A DNA stretch of 64,000 nucleotides, taken from Halostreptopolyspora alba. GTDB taxonomy: Bacteria > Actinomycetota > Actinomycetes > Streptosporangiales > Streptosporangiaceae. The stretch spans positions 1 to 64,000 of the forward strand of contig RJMB01000020.1 in NCBI GenBank assembly GCA_003725585.1, written 5' to 3'. The notes below the pieces were generated by a model, which was not told where the DNA came from, searched no databases, and saw nothing but the letters and a program-made list of their open reading frames with translations. How positions within the stretch are numbered: the first letter of the stretch is position 1; every line of letters begins with the position of its first letter. This document shows positions 1 through 8,703 of this stretch, piece after piece. The translations under genes and the position numbers were made by a program.

Positions 1-200
1 TTCCCGTCGAAACCGCCGCCGACCTCTCCAGGATGAACCAATAGATCTTGTAGCTGTCGACACTCTCACCGAGTGACCGTGTCGACAGCTACAAGATCAA
101 CAACAAGGGGGAGAGGGAAGAGGAGAAGGGAGGAGCCACGGCGCCCTCCTGGTTGGGAAGTCCCCCACCTCCGGCCCCTACGTCCGGGGCGCCAGCGTGG
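1..200. other. Noncoding left edge
   Basis: No convincing gene. It holds the long inverted repeat at 44-98, listed separately, followed by a purine-rich tract (about 105-135, GGGGGAGAGG-type). The nearest gene is the minus-strand small membrane protein ending at 201, so this is its downstream region. Short reading frames crossing it are antisense or GC-driven and have no ribosome binding site. Confidence 0.6.
44..98. terminator. Long perfect inverted repeat, probable terminator
   Basis: Two perfect 20-bp arms (44-63 and 79-98) flank a 15-nt loop. The left arm begins GATCTTGTAGCTGTCGAC. It lies about 100 nt downstream of the mca/small-membrane-protein operon on the minus strand, which suits a terminator. 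The left arm is nearly identical (16 of 17) to one arm of a second inverted repeat at 10014-10066, so it may belong to a dispersed repeat family. There is no long T run on either side. Confidence 0.6.
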
Positions 201-509
201 TCAGGTGCTGTCGCGCTCCCGGGTGGTCTCACCGGAGTCCGACCCGCCGGCGGGCTCGTCGCTGTCGGAGGTGTCGTCGCCGGTGGCCCTCTGCTCGCCC
301 TCCGGATCGGTGGGCTCGGTGCCGGTGGCCTCCCCGTCGTCGGGCTCGTCACCGCGCACCGCGTGCAGCTTGGCGATCATGCTCTTCATCAACAAGTACA
401 GCACGGAACCGATGGCCGCGATCACGAGGAAGCCGAGCACCCCTGGTGTGACGAGCTCGGAGTTGATCTGGGAGTCGGCCAGGACCAGCGTGGGGCTCAT
501 ACCCGTCAT
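201..509 (-). CDS. Small single-pass membrane protein downstream of mca
   Basis: 102 aa. One hydrophobic segment (about residues 22-40, LGFLVIAAIGSVLYLLM) is followed by a short basic stretch and a long acidic, Gly/Ser/Thr-rich tail with no recognisable domain, so it is probably a membrane-anchored protein with a disordered cytosolic tail. The start overlaps the mca stop by 4 bp (ATGA), which implies translational coupling. An internal ATG at residue 4 is possible. Small membrane proteins after mca are common in actinomycetes, but I know of no assigned function. Confidence 0.75.
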   Translation of the reverse strand: MTGMSPTLVLADSQINSELVTPGVLGFLVIAAIGSVLYLLMKSMIAKLHAVRGDEPDDGEATGTEPTDPEGEQRATGDDTSDSDEPAGGSDSGETTRERDST

Positions 510-1384
510 GCTCCCACGCTCTCGCGCACCCCGGCGAAGAGGTCACTCTCGGGGATCTCGGTGTCCACCAGCGAGCGGGCGAGGTGGTAGTCCTCGTAGG
601 GCCAGGCTTCGCTCTGCACCTCCAGCGGTATGGCGAACCAGAAACCGTTGGGGTCGATCTGGGTGGCGTGGGCGATCAGCGCGCGGTCGCGGGTCTCGAA
701 GCACTCGTCGCACTTCACCTGGGTGGTGATCTCCCACTGCGGCAGGCCGCGCTTCTTGATCCGCTCCATCCAGTCGGCGAAGGGGTTCTCCAGTCCCCGC
801 TCCGCCATGGAGGCGGCGATGGCCTCGAACCGGGCCGGCGGGAACGACACGTGGTAGTAGAGCTTCAAGGGCTGCCAGGGTGCGCCCGCCTCGGGGTAGC
901 GGTCGGGGTCGGGAGCGGCGTCGAACGCCTCCACGGAGACCTTGTTCGTCATGACGTGGTCGGGATGCGGGTAGCCACCGTTGTCGTCGTAGGTGGTCAC
1001 GACATGCGGGCGGAACGACCGCATGGACCGCACCAGCGGTTCGGCGGCGACGTCGAGCGGTTGTAGCGCGAAGCACCCCTCGGGCAGCGGCGGCGGGGGA
1101 TCGCCCTCGGGCAGGCCGGAGTCGACGAACCCACTGAACTCCTGGTGTACGCCCAGGATCTGCCGGGCCTCGGCCATCTCCTTGCGGCGCACCTCGGCGA
1201 TGTTGTCCCTGATCTCCGGGCGGTCCATGGCCGGGTTCAGGATGGAGCCGCGTTCGCCTCCGGTGAGCGTGACCACGAGGACCTCAACGCCCTCGTTGAC
1301 GTAGCGCGCCATCGAGGCCGCGCCCTTGCTGGACTCGTCATCGGGATGGGCATGGACGGCCATCAGCCGCAAGCGCTCGGACAA
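506..1384 (-). CDS. mca: Mycothiol S-conjugate amidase
   Basis: 292 aa, the normal length for Mca. It cleaves mycothiol S-conjugates, releasing mercapturic acids for export and GlcN-inositol for recycling, so it is a cytosolic detoxification enzyme. The zinc-binding signature HAHPDDESSKG is at residues 10-20 and a second metal/active-site His block (GGYPHPDHVMTN) lies mid-protein. The LmbE-like fold is shared with MshB; the length and the downstream cysteine-conjugate region favour Mca. The start is a TTG at 1384 preceded by AAGGGGA at about 8 nt. It is first in a two-gene operon with the overlapping small membrane protein. Its presence implies a mycothiol-producing actinomycete. Confidence 0.9.
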   Translation of the reverse strand: MSERLRLMAVHAHPDDESSKGAASMARYVNEGVEVLVVTLTGGERGSILNPAMDRPEIRDNIAEVRRKEMAEARQILGVHQEFSGFVDSGLPEGDPPPPLPEGCFALQPLDVAAEPLVRSMRSFRPHVVTTYDDNGGYPHPDHVMTNKVSVEAFDAAPDPDRYPEAGAPWQPLKLYYHVSFPPARFEAIAASMAERGLENPFADWMERIKKRGLPQWEITTQVKCDECFETRDRALIAHATQIDPNGFWFAIPLEVQSEAWPYEDYHLARSLVDTEIPESDLFAGVRESVGA

Positions 1385-1546
1385 TGGAGTGGTCCCCTTG
1401 GATCGTCATGATGAAAGCCGACATCAGCCAGCTCCGGTCGGACCTTCGCACGTTCCGCGAACGGGACGATGCGTAGGGGCGGAGCGAGGGCGCCTCTGGA
1501 CAGGGCTATCTTAGACAACGTAGTCCCGTCGTTCGGAGATTCCCGT

Positions 1547-1948
1547 ATGCCCGCTTCACCTCCCGATCACGCGCCCGGCTCCGTCGCGAAGGGGCGCGGG
1601 TACGGGAACGCCCCGGCCATCTTCGTTATCGGCCTCATGGTCGCGGTGGTCTTCACCGTGGGCTGGGGATTCGCACTGATGAACTACACTGGCTCGCAAG
1701 GGGTGCAGTTCCAGACCGTCGCGTGGCGCGTCCTCTCCGAGAACGAGGCGTCGATCACGTTCGAGGTCAGCGGCGACGAGTCCGTGGAGTGCGTGGTGCT
1801 CGCCAAGGACGATCGGCACGTCGAAGTGGGACAGACCGAGGTCGAGGTGCAACCGGGTGACAGGAACGTCACCGCATCGGTTGAAACGGTTCGTGAGGCT
1901 ACGACGGTAGAAGTGGCCTCCTGTAGGGAACAAGGTTCTGCAAAGTAG
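1547..1948 (+). CDS. DUF4307 family membrane protein
   Basis: 133 aa from the ATG at 1547; the frame is open further upstream, but MPASPPDHAPG looks like the natural N-terminus. There is a short basic N-terminus, one transmembrane helix (about residues 22-45, AIFVIGLMVAVVFTVGWGFAL) and an extracytoplasmic domain of about 85 residues with two cysteines (SVECVVLAKDD and VASCREQ) that could form a disulfide. This is the DUF4307 layout, often next to mca in actinomycetes. It is divergent from mca and upstream of greA. Function unknown. Confidence 0.8.
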   Translation: MPASPPDHAPGSVAKGRGYGNAPAIFVIGLMVAVVFTVGWGFALMNYTGSQGVQFQTVAWRVLSENEASITFEVSGDESVECVVLAKDDRHVEVGQTEVEVQPGDRNVTASVETVREATTVEVASCREQGSAK

Positions 1949-2174
1949 ACCACCGACCCGTTGAACGCTGGACCACCGGCGTCCATCCGAACCGAGAAGC
2001 CGACCGACCGGCGGGCCACGATTGACCCCCCTGTTCTTCCCTGAGCCGAGCCTGAAGGGAATACGTCCCGGAGAACAGGGGTTTCGCGGCCCAGTCACCC
2101 CTATGGCTCGGTGATAACGTTCAACTGCGGCTGGTGTATGGCCCGTAGTCGCTCGATAGACCAAGGGAGTTCCC

Positions 2175-2675
2175 GTGACCGAGACCCGCGATGACAACGT
2201 CACCTGGCTGACCCAGGAGGCGTATGACCGGCTCCAGGCAGAGCTGGAGCACCTGTCGGGGCCTGGTCGCATCGAGATCGCCGACAAGATCGAAGCCGCC
2301 CGCGAAGAGGGTGACCTCAAGGAGAACGGCGGATATCACGCCGCCAAGGAGGAGCAGGGCAAGATCGAGGCCCGGATCACTCAGCTCCAGGACATCCTCA
2401 AGAACGCGCGCGTGGGTGACGCCCCGCGTACGGCAGGAACCGTCGGCCCCGGTATGACCGTGACCATCAAGTTCGAGGGCGACGACGAGGAGATCACCTT
2501 CCTGCTGGCGTCCCGCGAGGAGAGCGGCGCGCCGATCGATGTCTACTCTCCCAAGTCACCGCTGGGCAGCGCGATCATCGGGAAGAAGATCGGCGAGACG
2601 GCCAGCTACACTCTGCCGAACGGGAAGAGCCTGTCCGTCGACATCATCGACGCCGTTCCCTACGGCTCGGAGTAG
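2175..2675 (+). CDS. greA: Transcription elongation factor GreA
   Basis: 166 aa, full length. It binds in the RNA polymerase secondary channel and stimulates cleavage of backtracked RNA. The N-terminal coiled coil covers residues 1-80, with the acidic tip around EGDLKENGGYHAAKEEQ, and the C-terminal globular GreA/B domain ends in YTLPNGKSLSVDI. The start is GTG (MTETRDDNV) with GGGAG 5 nt upstream. It is a single gene, closed by a strong hairpin at 2696-2726. Confidence 0.95.
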   Translation: MTETRDDNVTWLTQEAYDRLQAELEHLSGPGRIEIADKIEAAREEGDLKENGGYHAAKEEQGKIEARITQLQDILKNARVGDAPRTAGTVGPGMTVTIKFEGDDEEITFLLASREESGAPIDVYSPKSPLGSAIIGKKIGETASYTLPNGKSLSVDIIDAVPYGSE

Positions 2676-2695
2676 CCCTCCGGCCCATGGTCCTT

Positions 2696-2726
2696 GGAAG
2701 GGGTGGCGCGTCGCGCCACCCCTTCC
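2696..2726 (+). terminator. greA terminator hairpin
   Basis: Perfect 15-bp arms (GGAAGGGGTGGCGCG and its complement) around a single central base, starting 20 nt after the greA stop codon. There is no T tract, as is usual for actinomycete terminators. The RDD gene begins about 120 nt further on, so this separates the two transcripts. Confidence 0.8.
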
Positions 2727-2846
2727 GCGTTGGGTGGGGTGGCCACCGTCTTTTGTGCTCGCACGGCGATACCGGTACGTGCCCGAGCGGGACCATGCGG
2801 CAGAATTACCCGGGTTCGCACGATTCCCGATCCGAGGATGACGTCC

Positions 2847-3488
2847 ATGTACCCTCCCGACCAGCCCCACCCCCAGCAGCCCGGCTACGGCTATCCGGCC
2901 CAGGGCCCCGCCCCCTACCCCGGACACGCCCCTTACCCCGGGCAGGCCCCCTACGGCCCGATGGCACAGGGGGGTTACCAGTACCCCAGCCCACCGGGAT
3001 ACTCGGGTGGCTACGCCGGCCCCGAACTCGCCAGCTGGGGCCGCCGGGTCGGCGGCTACCTGATCGACTACGTGATCATGATGGTGATGGTCGCGGCCAT
3101 CGTGGCGGCGTTCTTCGGGCTCGCGTTCGGCCTCTGGGAGCTGATCGACCCCACGGGTGCCGGCGGTCAGGACCCCCCGCCGGCGTTCCTCATCACGCTG
3201 CTGCTCCTGTACCCGGCCCTCTTCGCGGCGATGTTCTGCTACCGGTGGTTGCCGCACGCCAGTTCCGGCCAGACCCCGGGCAAACGCATGGTGGGAATCC
3301 GGCTGGTCAAGGAGACCACCGGCCAGCCCGTCGGCAAGGGCCCCTCGGCCGGCCGCGAACTGGTTTTCATCGCGCTCTCCGCCGTGACCTGCGTCGGTGT
3401 TTTCGTCGACCTGCTGTGGCCACTGTGGGACGGCAAGAACCAGACCCTGCACGACAAGGCGGTCGGCGGCATCGTCATCCGCGACTGA
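2847..3488 (+). CDS. RDD family membrane protein with Pro/Tyr-rich N-terminus
   Basis: 213 aa from the ATG at 2847, chosen because GAGG lies 9 nt upstream; the ATG at 2838 is too close to it. Residues 1-55 are a low-complexity Pro/Gly/Tyr/Gln tail (YPPDQPHPQQPGYGYP, repeated YPG units). The RDD domain follows, with the Arg-Asp signature in WGRRVGGYLIDY, a second TM helix (ITLLLLYPALFAAMFCY), the TPGKRMVGIRLV segment and the conserved HDKAVGGIVI end. RDD proteins are multi-pass; some are implicated in transport, but the substrate is unknown. It converges on the FIST gene with only 12 nt between stops. Confidence 0.85.
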   Translation: MYPPDQPHPQQPGYGYPAQGPAPYPGHAPYPGQAPYGPMAQGGYQYPSPPGYSGGYAGPELASWGRRVGGYLIDYVIMMVMVAAIVAAFFGLAFGLWELIDPTGAGGQDPPPAFLITLLLLYPALFAAMFCYRWLPHASSGQTPGKRMVGIRLVKETTGQPVGKGPSAGRELVFIALSAVTCVGVFVDLLWPLWDGKNQTLHDKAVGGIVIRD

Positions 3489-3500
3489 GCCACCGGCGCC

Positions 3501-4661
3501 TCACTCCTGGAACGCGAGCAGGCACGCGGTGAAGCTGTGCAGGTGGTTCCGCCCGGCGACCGGGCCGATCTCACCGGCGGCGAAGAACCCCGACACGGCG
3601 TTGATCCCCAGGGACTGCCGCACGGCGCGAACATCGTGGTCGGCGGTGGAGAACATCGACGCGCCACGGCCGTTGCAGGAGAACAGCAGCGCGGCCGAGG
3701 CGCGGCCCGCCGTGTCGTCCCCGAACCTTCGCAACCGGTCGAGCAGGTCGGTGTCGGCGGACTCGTTGTCGCGCACCTGGAACCGTACGGTCTGGCCGAC
3801 CTCGACCATCTCGCTGATGGTCAGCGCCCCCAGCTCGGGCTCGGCCCCCACGACGGAACGCACCAGGAAGTCGCCGCGTTCGTGCCGGTCGGCGTACTCG
3901 TCCATGGCGATACCGATGTGCAGCCCGTGCCCGGCGAGCTCCTGCTCCTCGGGGGACAGGGCGTTGACGAGCCCCTCCAGTTTCTCGTAGGCCGACTCCC
4001 CGGCGAGCTCCAGGATCACGTTGCCCTCGGCCTTGGTGATGGCCATGGCCGGGCCCACCGGCCGGCACCCCTGGCTGACGACGGTTCCCAGAACGTTGTC
4101 GCCGCCCAGCAGCAGACCAACGGCGCCGCTGTCGCTGACACCACCGTCGAGGAAGAGCCGCACCGACTCCTGCCCCCGCATACCGTCGGCGAGACCGCCG
4201 ACCACCGGGAGCCCGTCGAGCGCCGCAGTCGAACGCTCCACGAACGACTGGGCCGGGAACTCGTACGGGTTCACCAGCAGCAGCGCCGTCCGGTCGTCGG
4301 GGCCGGGCTCGTGCATACCCACCACCGCGAGGTGGTCCTCCTCGGGGATAACGTCGAGCCGGAACGGGGTGATCATTACCCCGGGCAGCTGGGCCGCCCA
4401 CACACTCACGCCGCCCTGCTGCTCGACGCCCCGGGCTCCCCCGATAACCCCCGTGGAGCTGCAGCCGATGGCCACCGCCCCGTCGGAGAGCGCCATGACG
4501 CGCTCGCCGGCGAGGGTCACTTCCTCCGGGTCGGCCCCGCTGACGAAGAAGCACACAAGGTCGGCCGGGCCGTCGAGCGGTTCCAGCGCCCGCAGCGCCG
4601 CCCGTTCGGCCGCGCTAACGAGGTCGGCGCCCGTTGCCAGAGCTTCGCCGAACCTGGCCAC
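3501..4661 (-). CDS. FIST N/C domain sensory protein
   Basis: 386 aa from a GTG at 4661 (MARFGEALATG), preceded by GAGGGGG at about 6 nt. A longer frame exists to 4757 but would run through the promoter of the divergent ATPase gene. The N-terminal half matches the FIST N domain (SDGAVAIGCSSTGVIGGARG), the C-terminal half the FIST C domain (SAALLFSCNGRGASMF, AVSGFFAAGEIGP). FIST domains are proposed small-ligand sensors, possibly for amino acids. There is no attached output domain, so it would have to signal through a partner. It is divergent from the AAA ATPase/VWA pair. Confidence 0.85.
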   Translation of the reverse strand: MARFGEALATGADLVSAAERAALRALEPLDGPADLVCFFVSGADPEEVTLAGERVMALSDGAVAIGCSSTGVIGGARGVEQQGGVSVWAAQLPGVMITPFRLDVIPEEDHLAVVGMHEPGPDDRTALLLVNPYEFPAQSFVERSTAALDGLPVVGGLADGMRGQESVRLFLDGGVSDSGAVGLLLGGDNVLGTVVSQGCRPVGPAMAITKAEGNVILELAGESAYEKLEGLVNALSPEEQELAGHGLHIGIAMDEYADRHERGDFLVRSVVGAEPELGALTISEMVEVGQTVRFQVRDNESADTDLLDRLRRFGDDTAGRASAALLFSCNGRGASMFSTADHDVRAVRQSLGINAVSGFFAAGEIGPVAGRNHLHSFTACLLAFQE

Positions 4662-4773
4662 TCGTTGCCCCCTCACATCGCGGGTGGGTCCACTCTTACC
4701 GGGACCATACTCCCAACTCCCGAAAGTGAAACCTTCCCCGATCCCGGCGTATTTCACCTCCGGAGGCGCCGCA

Positions 4774-4789
4774 TAGACTCGTCACCGTG
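4774..4789 (+). promoter_or_regulatory. Candidate -10 box and leaderless GTG start
   Basis: TAGACT at 4774-4779 is followed by 7 nt and then the GTG start codon of the ATPase gene at 4787. No Shine-Dalgarno sequence lies in the gap. This spacing puts the transcription start at or next to the first codon, so the mRNA is probably leaderless. The -35 region is weak. Confidence 0.45.
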
Positions 4790-6217
4790 TCCGCTGATAC
4801 GCCAGCCACCACCCTCCCAGAGAACCTCCCCGCGACGCTCGGCGCGCTCCGTGCCGCGGGGCACGAGCACCGCCCCGTCAAGGTCGAGGTTCGCGAGAAC
4901 CTGCTGTCCCGCATGCGCGCCGGCGAGGACCGGTTTCCCGGTGTCGTCGGTTTCGACGACACCGTCCTGCCGCGCCTGGAAAGGGCACTCCTGGCGGGAC
5001 ACGACGTGATCCTGTTGGGCGAGCGGGGCCAGGGCAAGACCCGGTTGATCCGCACCATCGCCTCGCTGCTGGACGAGTGGTCCCCGGTCGTGGCGGACTG
5101 CCCGATCAACGACCACCCTTACGCTCCCGTGTGCGCCGGATGTCGCCGGGCGGCCGCCGCGAAGGGGGACGACCTGCCCGTGGAGTGGCTGCACCGCAAC
5201 GACCGGTACGGGGAGAAGCTGTCCACCCCCGACACCGCCGTTGGCGACCTCATCGGCGACATCGACCCGGTCAAGCTCGCCGAGGGGTACAGCCTCGGCG
5301 ACCCGGAGTCGGTCCACTACGGACTCCTCCCCCGCACCAACCGAGGGCTCTTCTGCCTGAACGAGCTGCCCGACCTCGCGGCGCGGGTCCAGGTCGCCCT
5401 GTTCAACGTCCTGGAGGAGCGCGACATCCAGATCCGCGGCTACGCGTTGCGGCTGCCCCTGGACACGCTGCTGGTGGCCAGCGCCAACCCGGAGGACTAC
5501 ACGAACCGGGGACGCATCATCACCCCGCTCAAGGACCGGTTCGGCGCGGAGGTCCGCACCCACTACCCGCCCGAGCTGGCCCAGGAGATGGCGCTGGTCC
5601 GCCAGGAGGCGGCTCTCGACCACGGCCCGGCCGTTCCCGCCCACCTCGTTGAGGTGCTCGCGCGGTTCACTCGCCTGGTGCGCGAGTCCTCCTCGGTCGA
5701 CGACCGGTCCGGGATCTCCGCGCGGTTCGCGATCGCCGGGTTGGAGACCGTGGCGGCCTCGGCCGCGCGCCGTGCCGCCCTCACCGGGGAGGAGCACCCG
5801 GTGGCGCGGGTGTGCGACCTGCCGTCGATCGTCGACACCCTGCAAGGCAAGGTGGAGTTCGAGATCGGTGAGGAGGGGCGCGAGACCGAGGTACTGGCCC
5901 ACCTGCTGCGCCGCGCCACGGCCGACACGTTCCGCAGCACCCTGGGAGGCGCCGACCTGACGGCCCTCAGTGAGCGGTTCACCGACGGGGCGACCGTGGA
6001 GTCGGGCGAGCTCGTCGGCGGCGAGGAGCTGTTGCGTAGTGTCGGCCCGCTGCCCGGCCTGTCCGAGTTGATCGCGCGGGTGACCTCGGACGGGCAGGCC
6101 GACCCGCCCAACCCCGGCTACGCGGCCGCCGCGGTGGAGCTAGCGCTGGAGGGCCTGTACCTCAACCGCCGGATCTCCAAGGACATCGTCGACGACCGGT
6201 CCATCTACCGGACCTGA
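4787..6217 (+). CDS. MoxR/magnesium-chelatase-type AAA+ ATPase with Cys cluster
   Basis: 476 aa. AAA+ core with Walker A GERGQGKT at residues 78-85, a Walker B-like region (GLFCLNELPDL), sensor segment LLVASANPEDY and arginine-bearing ITPLKDRF, as in BchI/ChlI and MoxR proteins. An unusual insert right after Walker A carries Cys105, Cys116 and Cys119 (with His110), suggesting a small metal site. The VWA gene follows 35 nt downstream on the same strand, giving a chelatase I/D-like or MoxR/VWA pair that would use ATP to remodel or insert metal into a target. No ChlH subunit or tetrapyrrole gene is present, so true Mg chelatase is unlikely. Confidence 0.85.
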   Translation: MSADTPATTLPENLPATLGALRAAGHEHRPVKVEVRENLLSRMRAGEDRFPGVVGFDDTVLPRLERALLAGHDVILLGERGQGKTRLIRTIASLLDEWSPVVADCPINDHPYAPVCAGCRRAAAAKGDDLPVEWLHRNDRYGEKLSTPDTAVGDLIGDIDPVKLAEGYSLGDPESVHYGLLPRTNRGLFCLNELPDLAARVQVALFNVLEERDIQIRGYALRLPLDTLLVASANPEDYTNRGRIITPLKDRFGAEVRTHYPPELAQEMALVRQEAALDHGPAVPAHLVEVLARFTRLVRESSSVDDRSGISARFAIAGLETVAASAARRAALTGEEHPVARVCDLPSIVDTLQGKVEFEIGEEGRETEVLAHLLRRATADTFRSTLGGADLTALSERFTDGATVESGELVGGEELLRSVGPLPGLSELIARVTSDGQADPPNPGYAAAAVELALEGLYLNRRISKDIVDDRSIYRT

Positions 6218-6252
6218 CCACCACCCCGGCGCGTTCGTAGGGAGGGCCAGCC

Positions 6253-8214
6253 ATGGAACGGTTCCGGTACGGTCCGTACCAGTGGGGCCCCGACCCGCTG
6301 GCGCCGCCGTACGACCTCCGGGGCGCGGTGGACGAGTTGGGGCGCGGCGTCATGGACGGGGCCCGGCCCTCCGACGCGCTGCGCCAGCTGCTGCGGCGCG
6401 GCACCGGGGACACCTCCGGGCTCGACGAGCTGCTGCGCCAGGTTCGTCAGCGCCGCGAGGAGATCCAGGGGCGGGGGCGGCTCGACGGCACCCTGGACCG
6501 GACGCGTTCCCTGCTCGACCGGGCTGTCGGCCAGGAACGCGCCGCCCTTTCGGAGGACCCCTCCGACGCGGCCCGGATGCGCGAGACCGAACTCGACTCG
6601 CTACCCTCGGACACCTCCGCCGCGGTGCGCGCGTTGTCTGACTACGAGTGGCGCTCCGACGCCGCCCGGCAGTCCTTCGAGGAGTTGCGCGACCTGCTCC
6701 GCAGGGAGGTGCTCGACAGCCAGTTCCGCGGGATGAAGGAGGCGCTGCGCGGCGGCACCGAGCGGGACCGGGAGCGTGTGCGCTCGATGGTGGAGGCGTT
6801 GAACGCGATGCTGGAGGCGGACGCACGGGGGGAGCACACCCAGGCCGACTTCGACCGCTTCATGGCCACCTACGGGGACCTCTTCCCCGACTCCCCGCGC
6901 GACCTCGACGAACTCGTCGACTCGCTGGCCCGCCGCGCGGCGGCGGCACGGCGGCTGATGAACTCGCTCACCCCGCAGCAGCGCGCGGAGCTTGGCGACC
7001 TCATCGAGCAGGCCACCGCGGACACGGGGCTGTCCGAGTCGCTGGACCGGCTCTCGGCCGAGCTGCGGGCGCGCCGCCCGGACATGGACGACTCCGGCGG
7101 GGCGGACCCGTCCATGGCGGGCTCCGAGGGGCTCGGCATGGGCGACGCCACCACCGCGCTGCAGGAGTTGGCCGACCTCGCCGAGCTGGAGAGCTCCCTG
7201 GGCCAGGGCTACCCGGGGGCCAGCTTGGACGACATCGACGAGGAGGCGGTGCGCCGGCTGCTCGGGCGCCCGGCGGTCGACGACCTTGAGCGGTTGCGGG
7301 CGATCGAACGTGAGCTGCGCGACCAGGGCTATCTGCGGGGGTCGGCCAACCGGCCGCGGCTGACCCCCAAGGCGGTGCGCCGCCTCGGCGAGACGGCGCT
7401 GCGCGAACTCGGAGGTGACCTCGCCGGTACGGGGAGGCCGGGCGGGCACCCCACGGGCGGCTCGGGTGCCCTGGGCGAGCCCACCGGGGCCACGGACACC
7501 TGGACCTACGGCGACGAGCGCCCCATCGACGCGGTCCGCACGCTGAGCAACGCGGTCGCGCGGGGCACCCGCACCCCCGACGGGCGGGTGCGGGTCCGGC
7601 CGGGCGACTTCGAGGTCGCCGAGACCGAGCGGCACGACGCCGCCGCCGTCTGTCTGCTGGTGGACGTGTCGTACTCGATGACGACGCGCGGGTTGTGGGG
7701 CGGCGCCAAGCAGACCGCCATGGCGCTGCACTCGCTGGTCAGCACGCGTTTTCCGCGCGACGCCGTCCAGATCGTGGGGTTCAACGACCACGCCCGCGAG
7801 CTGTCCGCCGAGACGCTGACCGGCCTGCAGCCCGAGCACATCCAGGGCACCAACCTGCAGCACGCGCTGCTGCTGGCCGGGCGGCACCTGGACCGCCACC
7901 CGGACTTCGCGCCGATCGTGCTGGTCGTCACCGACGGCGAGCCGACGGCGCACCTGGAGCGCGACGGTTCGGCCCGCTTCTCCTGGCCTCCCTCTCCGGA
8001 GACGACGGAGGCGACTCTGGCCGAGGTGGACCGGATGACCGCGCGCGGCGCGGCGCTCAGCGTCTTCATGCTCGCCGACGACCCGCGGCTGGAGGCGTTC
8101 GTGACCCACGTGGCCGAACGCAACGGAGGCCGGGTGCTCCGCCCCGATCCCGCCCGCCCCGGTGCCCACGTCATCCGCGACTACCTCACGAGGAGGCGCG
8201 GGGCGGCAAGCTGA
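6253..8214 (+). CDS. VWA domain protein, partner of the AAA+ ATPase
   Basis: 653 aa. The long N-terminal 430 residues are charged and helical with no identified domain. The C-terminal von Willebrand A domain has a complete MIDAS: DVSYSM (about residue 470), the Thr of GTNLQHALLLAG and the Asp of VVTDGEP. The layout resembles chelatase D-subunit or CoxE-like VWA partners that couple a MoxR-type ATPase to its substrate. The start ATG has GGGAGGG about 7 nt upstream. No signal peptide is seen, so it is likely cytosolic. It is last in a two-gene operon that ends in the palindrome at 8268-8313. Confidence 0.85.
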   Translation: MERFRYGPYQWGPDPLAPPYDLRGAVDELGRGVMDGARPSDALRQLLRRGTGDTSGLDELLRQVRQRREEIQGRGRLDGTLDRTRSLLDRAVGQERAALSEDPSDAARMRETELDSLPSDTSAAVRALSDYEWRSDAARQSFEELRDLLRREVLDSQFRGMKEALRGGTERDRERVRSMVEALNAMLEADARGEHTQADFDRFMATYGDLFPDSPRDLDELVDSLARRAAAARRLMNSLTPQQRAELGDLIEQATADTGLSESLDRLSAELRARRPDMDDSGGADPSMAGSEGLGMGDATTALQELADLAELESSLGQGYPGASLDDIDEEAVRRLLGRPAVDDLERLRAIERELRDQGYLRGSANRPRLTPKAVRRLGETALRELGGDLAGTGRPGGHPTGGSGALGEPTGATDTWTYGDERPIDAVRTLSNAVARGTRTPDGRVRVRPGDFEVAETERHDAAAVCLLVDVSYSMTTRGLWGGAKQTAMALHSLVSTRFPRDAVQIVGFNDHARELSAETLTGLQPEHIQGTNLQHALLLAGRHLDRHPDFAPIVLVVTDGEPTAHLERDGSARFSWPPSPETTEATLAEVDRMTARGAALSVFMLADDPRLEAFVTHVAERNGGRVLRPDPARPGAHVIRDYLTRRRGAAS

Positions 8215-8267
8215 CGGGGACGAGCGCCACACGAGCCAGGGCTTTCACCCGCTTTGCCTGGACGGCC

Positions 8268-8313
8268 GTGCTGTTGTGACCACGACCGGGACCGGTCGTG
8301 GTCACAACAGCAC
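8268..8313. terminator. 46-bp near-perfect palindrome, bidirectional terminator
   Basis: Two perfect 22-bp arms (8268-8289, 8292-8313; the left begins GTGCTGTTGTGACCACGACC) are separated by only two bases. It sits between the convergent VWA gene (ends 8214) and the minus-strand hypothetical (ends 8362), so it can terminate transcription both ways. The arm length is exceptional for this window. No T tract. Confidence 0.75.
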
Positions 8314-8361
8314 GAAGGACACGCGGCTCCACCCGATGGAGCGGTCTCCTGAGCTTCGGGG

Positions 8362-8667
8362 TTACTCGCCGATGTCCTCCCCGGAGTCCGGTTCGCCGTC
8401 CTCGTCGGGGGTGGCGAGGCCGAGGACCCGGCCCAGCAGGCGGGCGGTGTCGGTGCGGATGGTGCGCCCACCGTCGAACCGGGGACGAGCCGTGTAGGGG
8501 GCCGTGGCACACATCGGTTCATAACCGAGCCGCCACCAGCCACCGAACTCCTCGTGCAACGGGAACAGCTCGTCCGGCAGGTCCGGATCGGCCGGGTGGG
8601 CGGAAGGCACCGCTTCGGCGGTGCGCTCGACCGCCCCAACCGGAGTGGGAACGGTAGGCTCGAACAT
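8362..8667 (-). CDS. Small hypothetical protein divergent from the HTH gene
   Basis: 101 aa. The ATG at 8667 (MFEPTVPTP) is chosen because GAGGAGG lies 9 nt upstream; a longer frame to 8685 lacks this. It is acidic and Pro-rich, with a central cluster EEFGGWWRLGYEPMCATA that looks like a folded core. No transmembrane segment or known domain. It is divergent from the XRE/DUF5753 regulator, with which it shares an AT-richer control region, so co-regulation is plausible. Function unknown. Confidence 0.6.
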   Translation of the reverse strand: MFEPTVPTPVGAVERTAEAVPSAHPADPDLPDELFPLHEEFGGWWRLGYEPMCATAPYTARPRFDGGRTIRTDTARLLGRVLGLATPDEDGEPDSGEDIGE

Positions 8668-8703
8668 CGTCACCAGCCTCCTCAAGGCGTGTTGGTGGCC
8701 GTG

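Noticed and set aside
3537..5009. 490-codon plus-strand frame over the FIST gene
   Set aside because: Antisense shadow; the minus strand encodes recognisable FIST motifs with a good ribosome binding site.
4787..8214. Genuine magnesium chelatase for chlorophyll synthesis
   Set aside because: No ChlH subunit or tetrapyrrole genes; the pair fits the broader MoxR/VWA class.
6601..8232. 543-codon minus-strand frame opposite the VWA gene
   Set aside because: Composition is that of an antisense shadow; the plus strand encodes an intact MIDAS domain.
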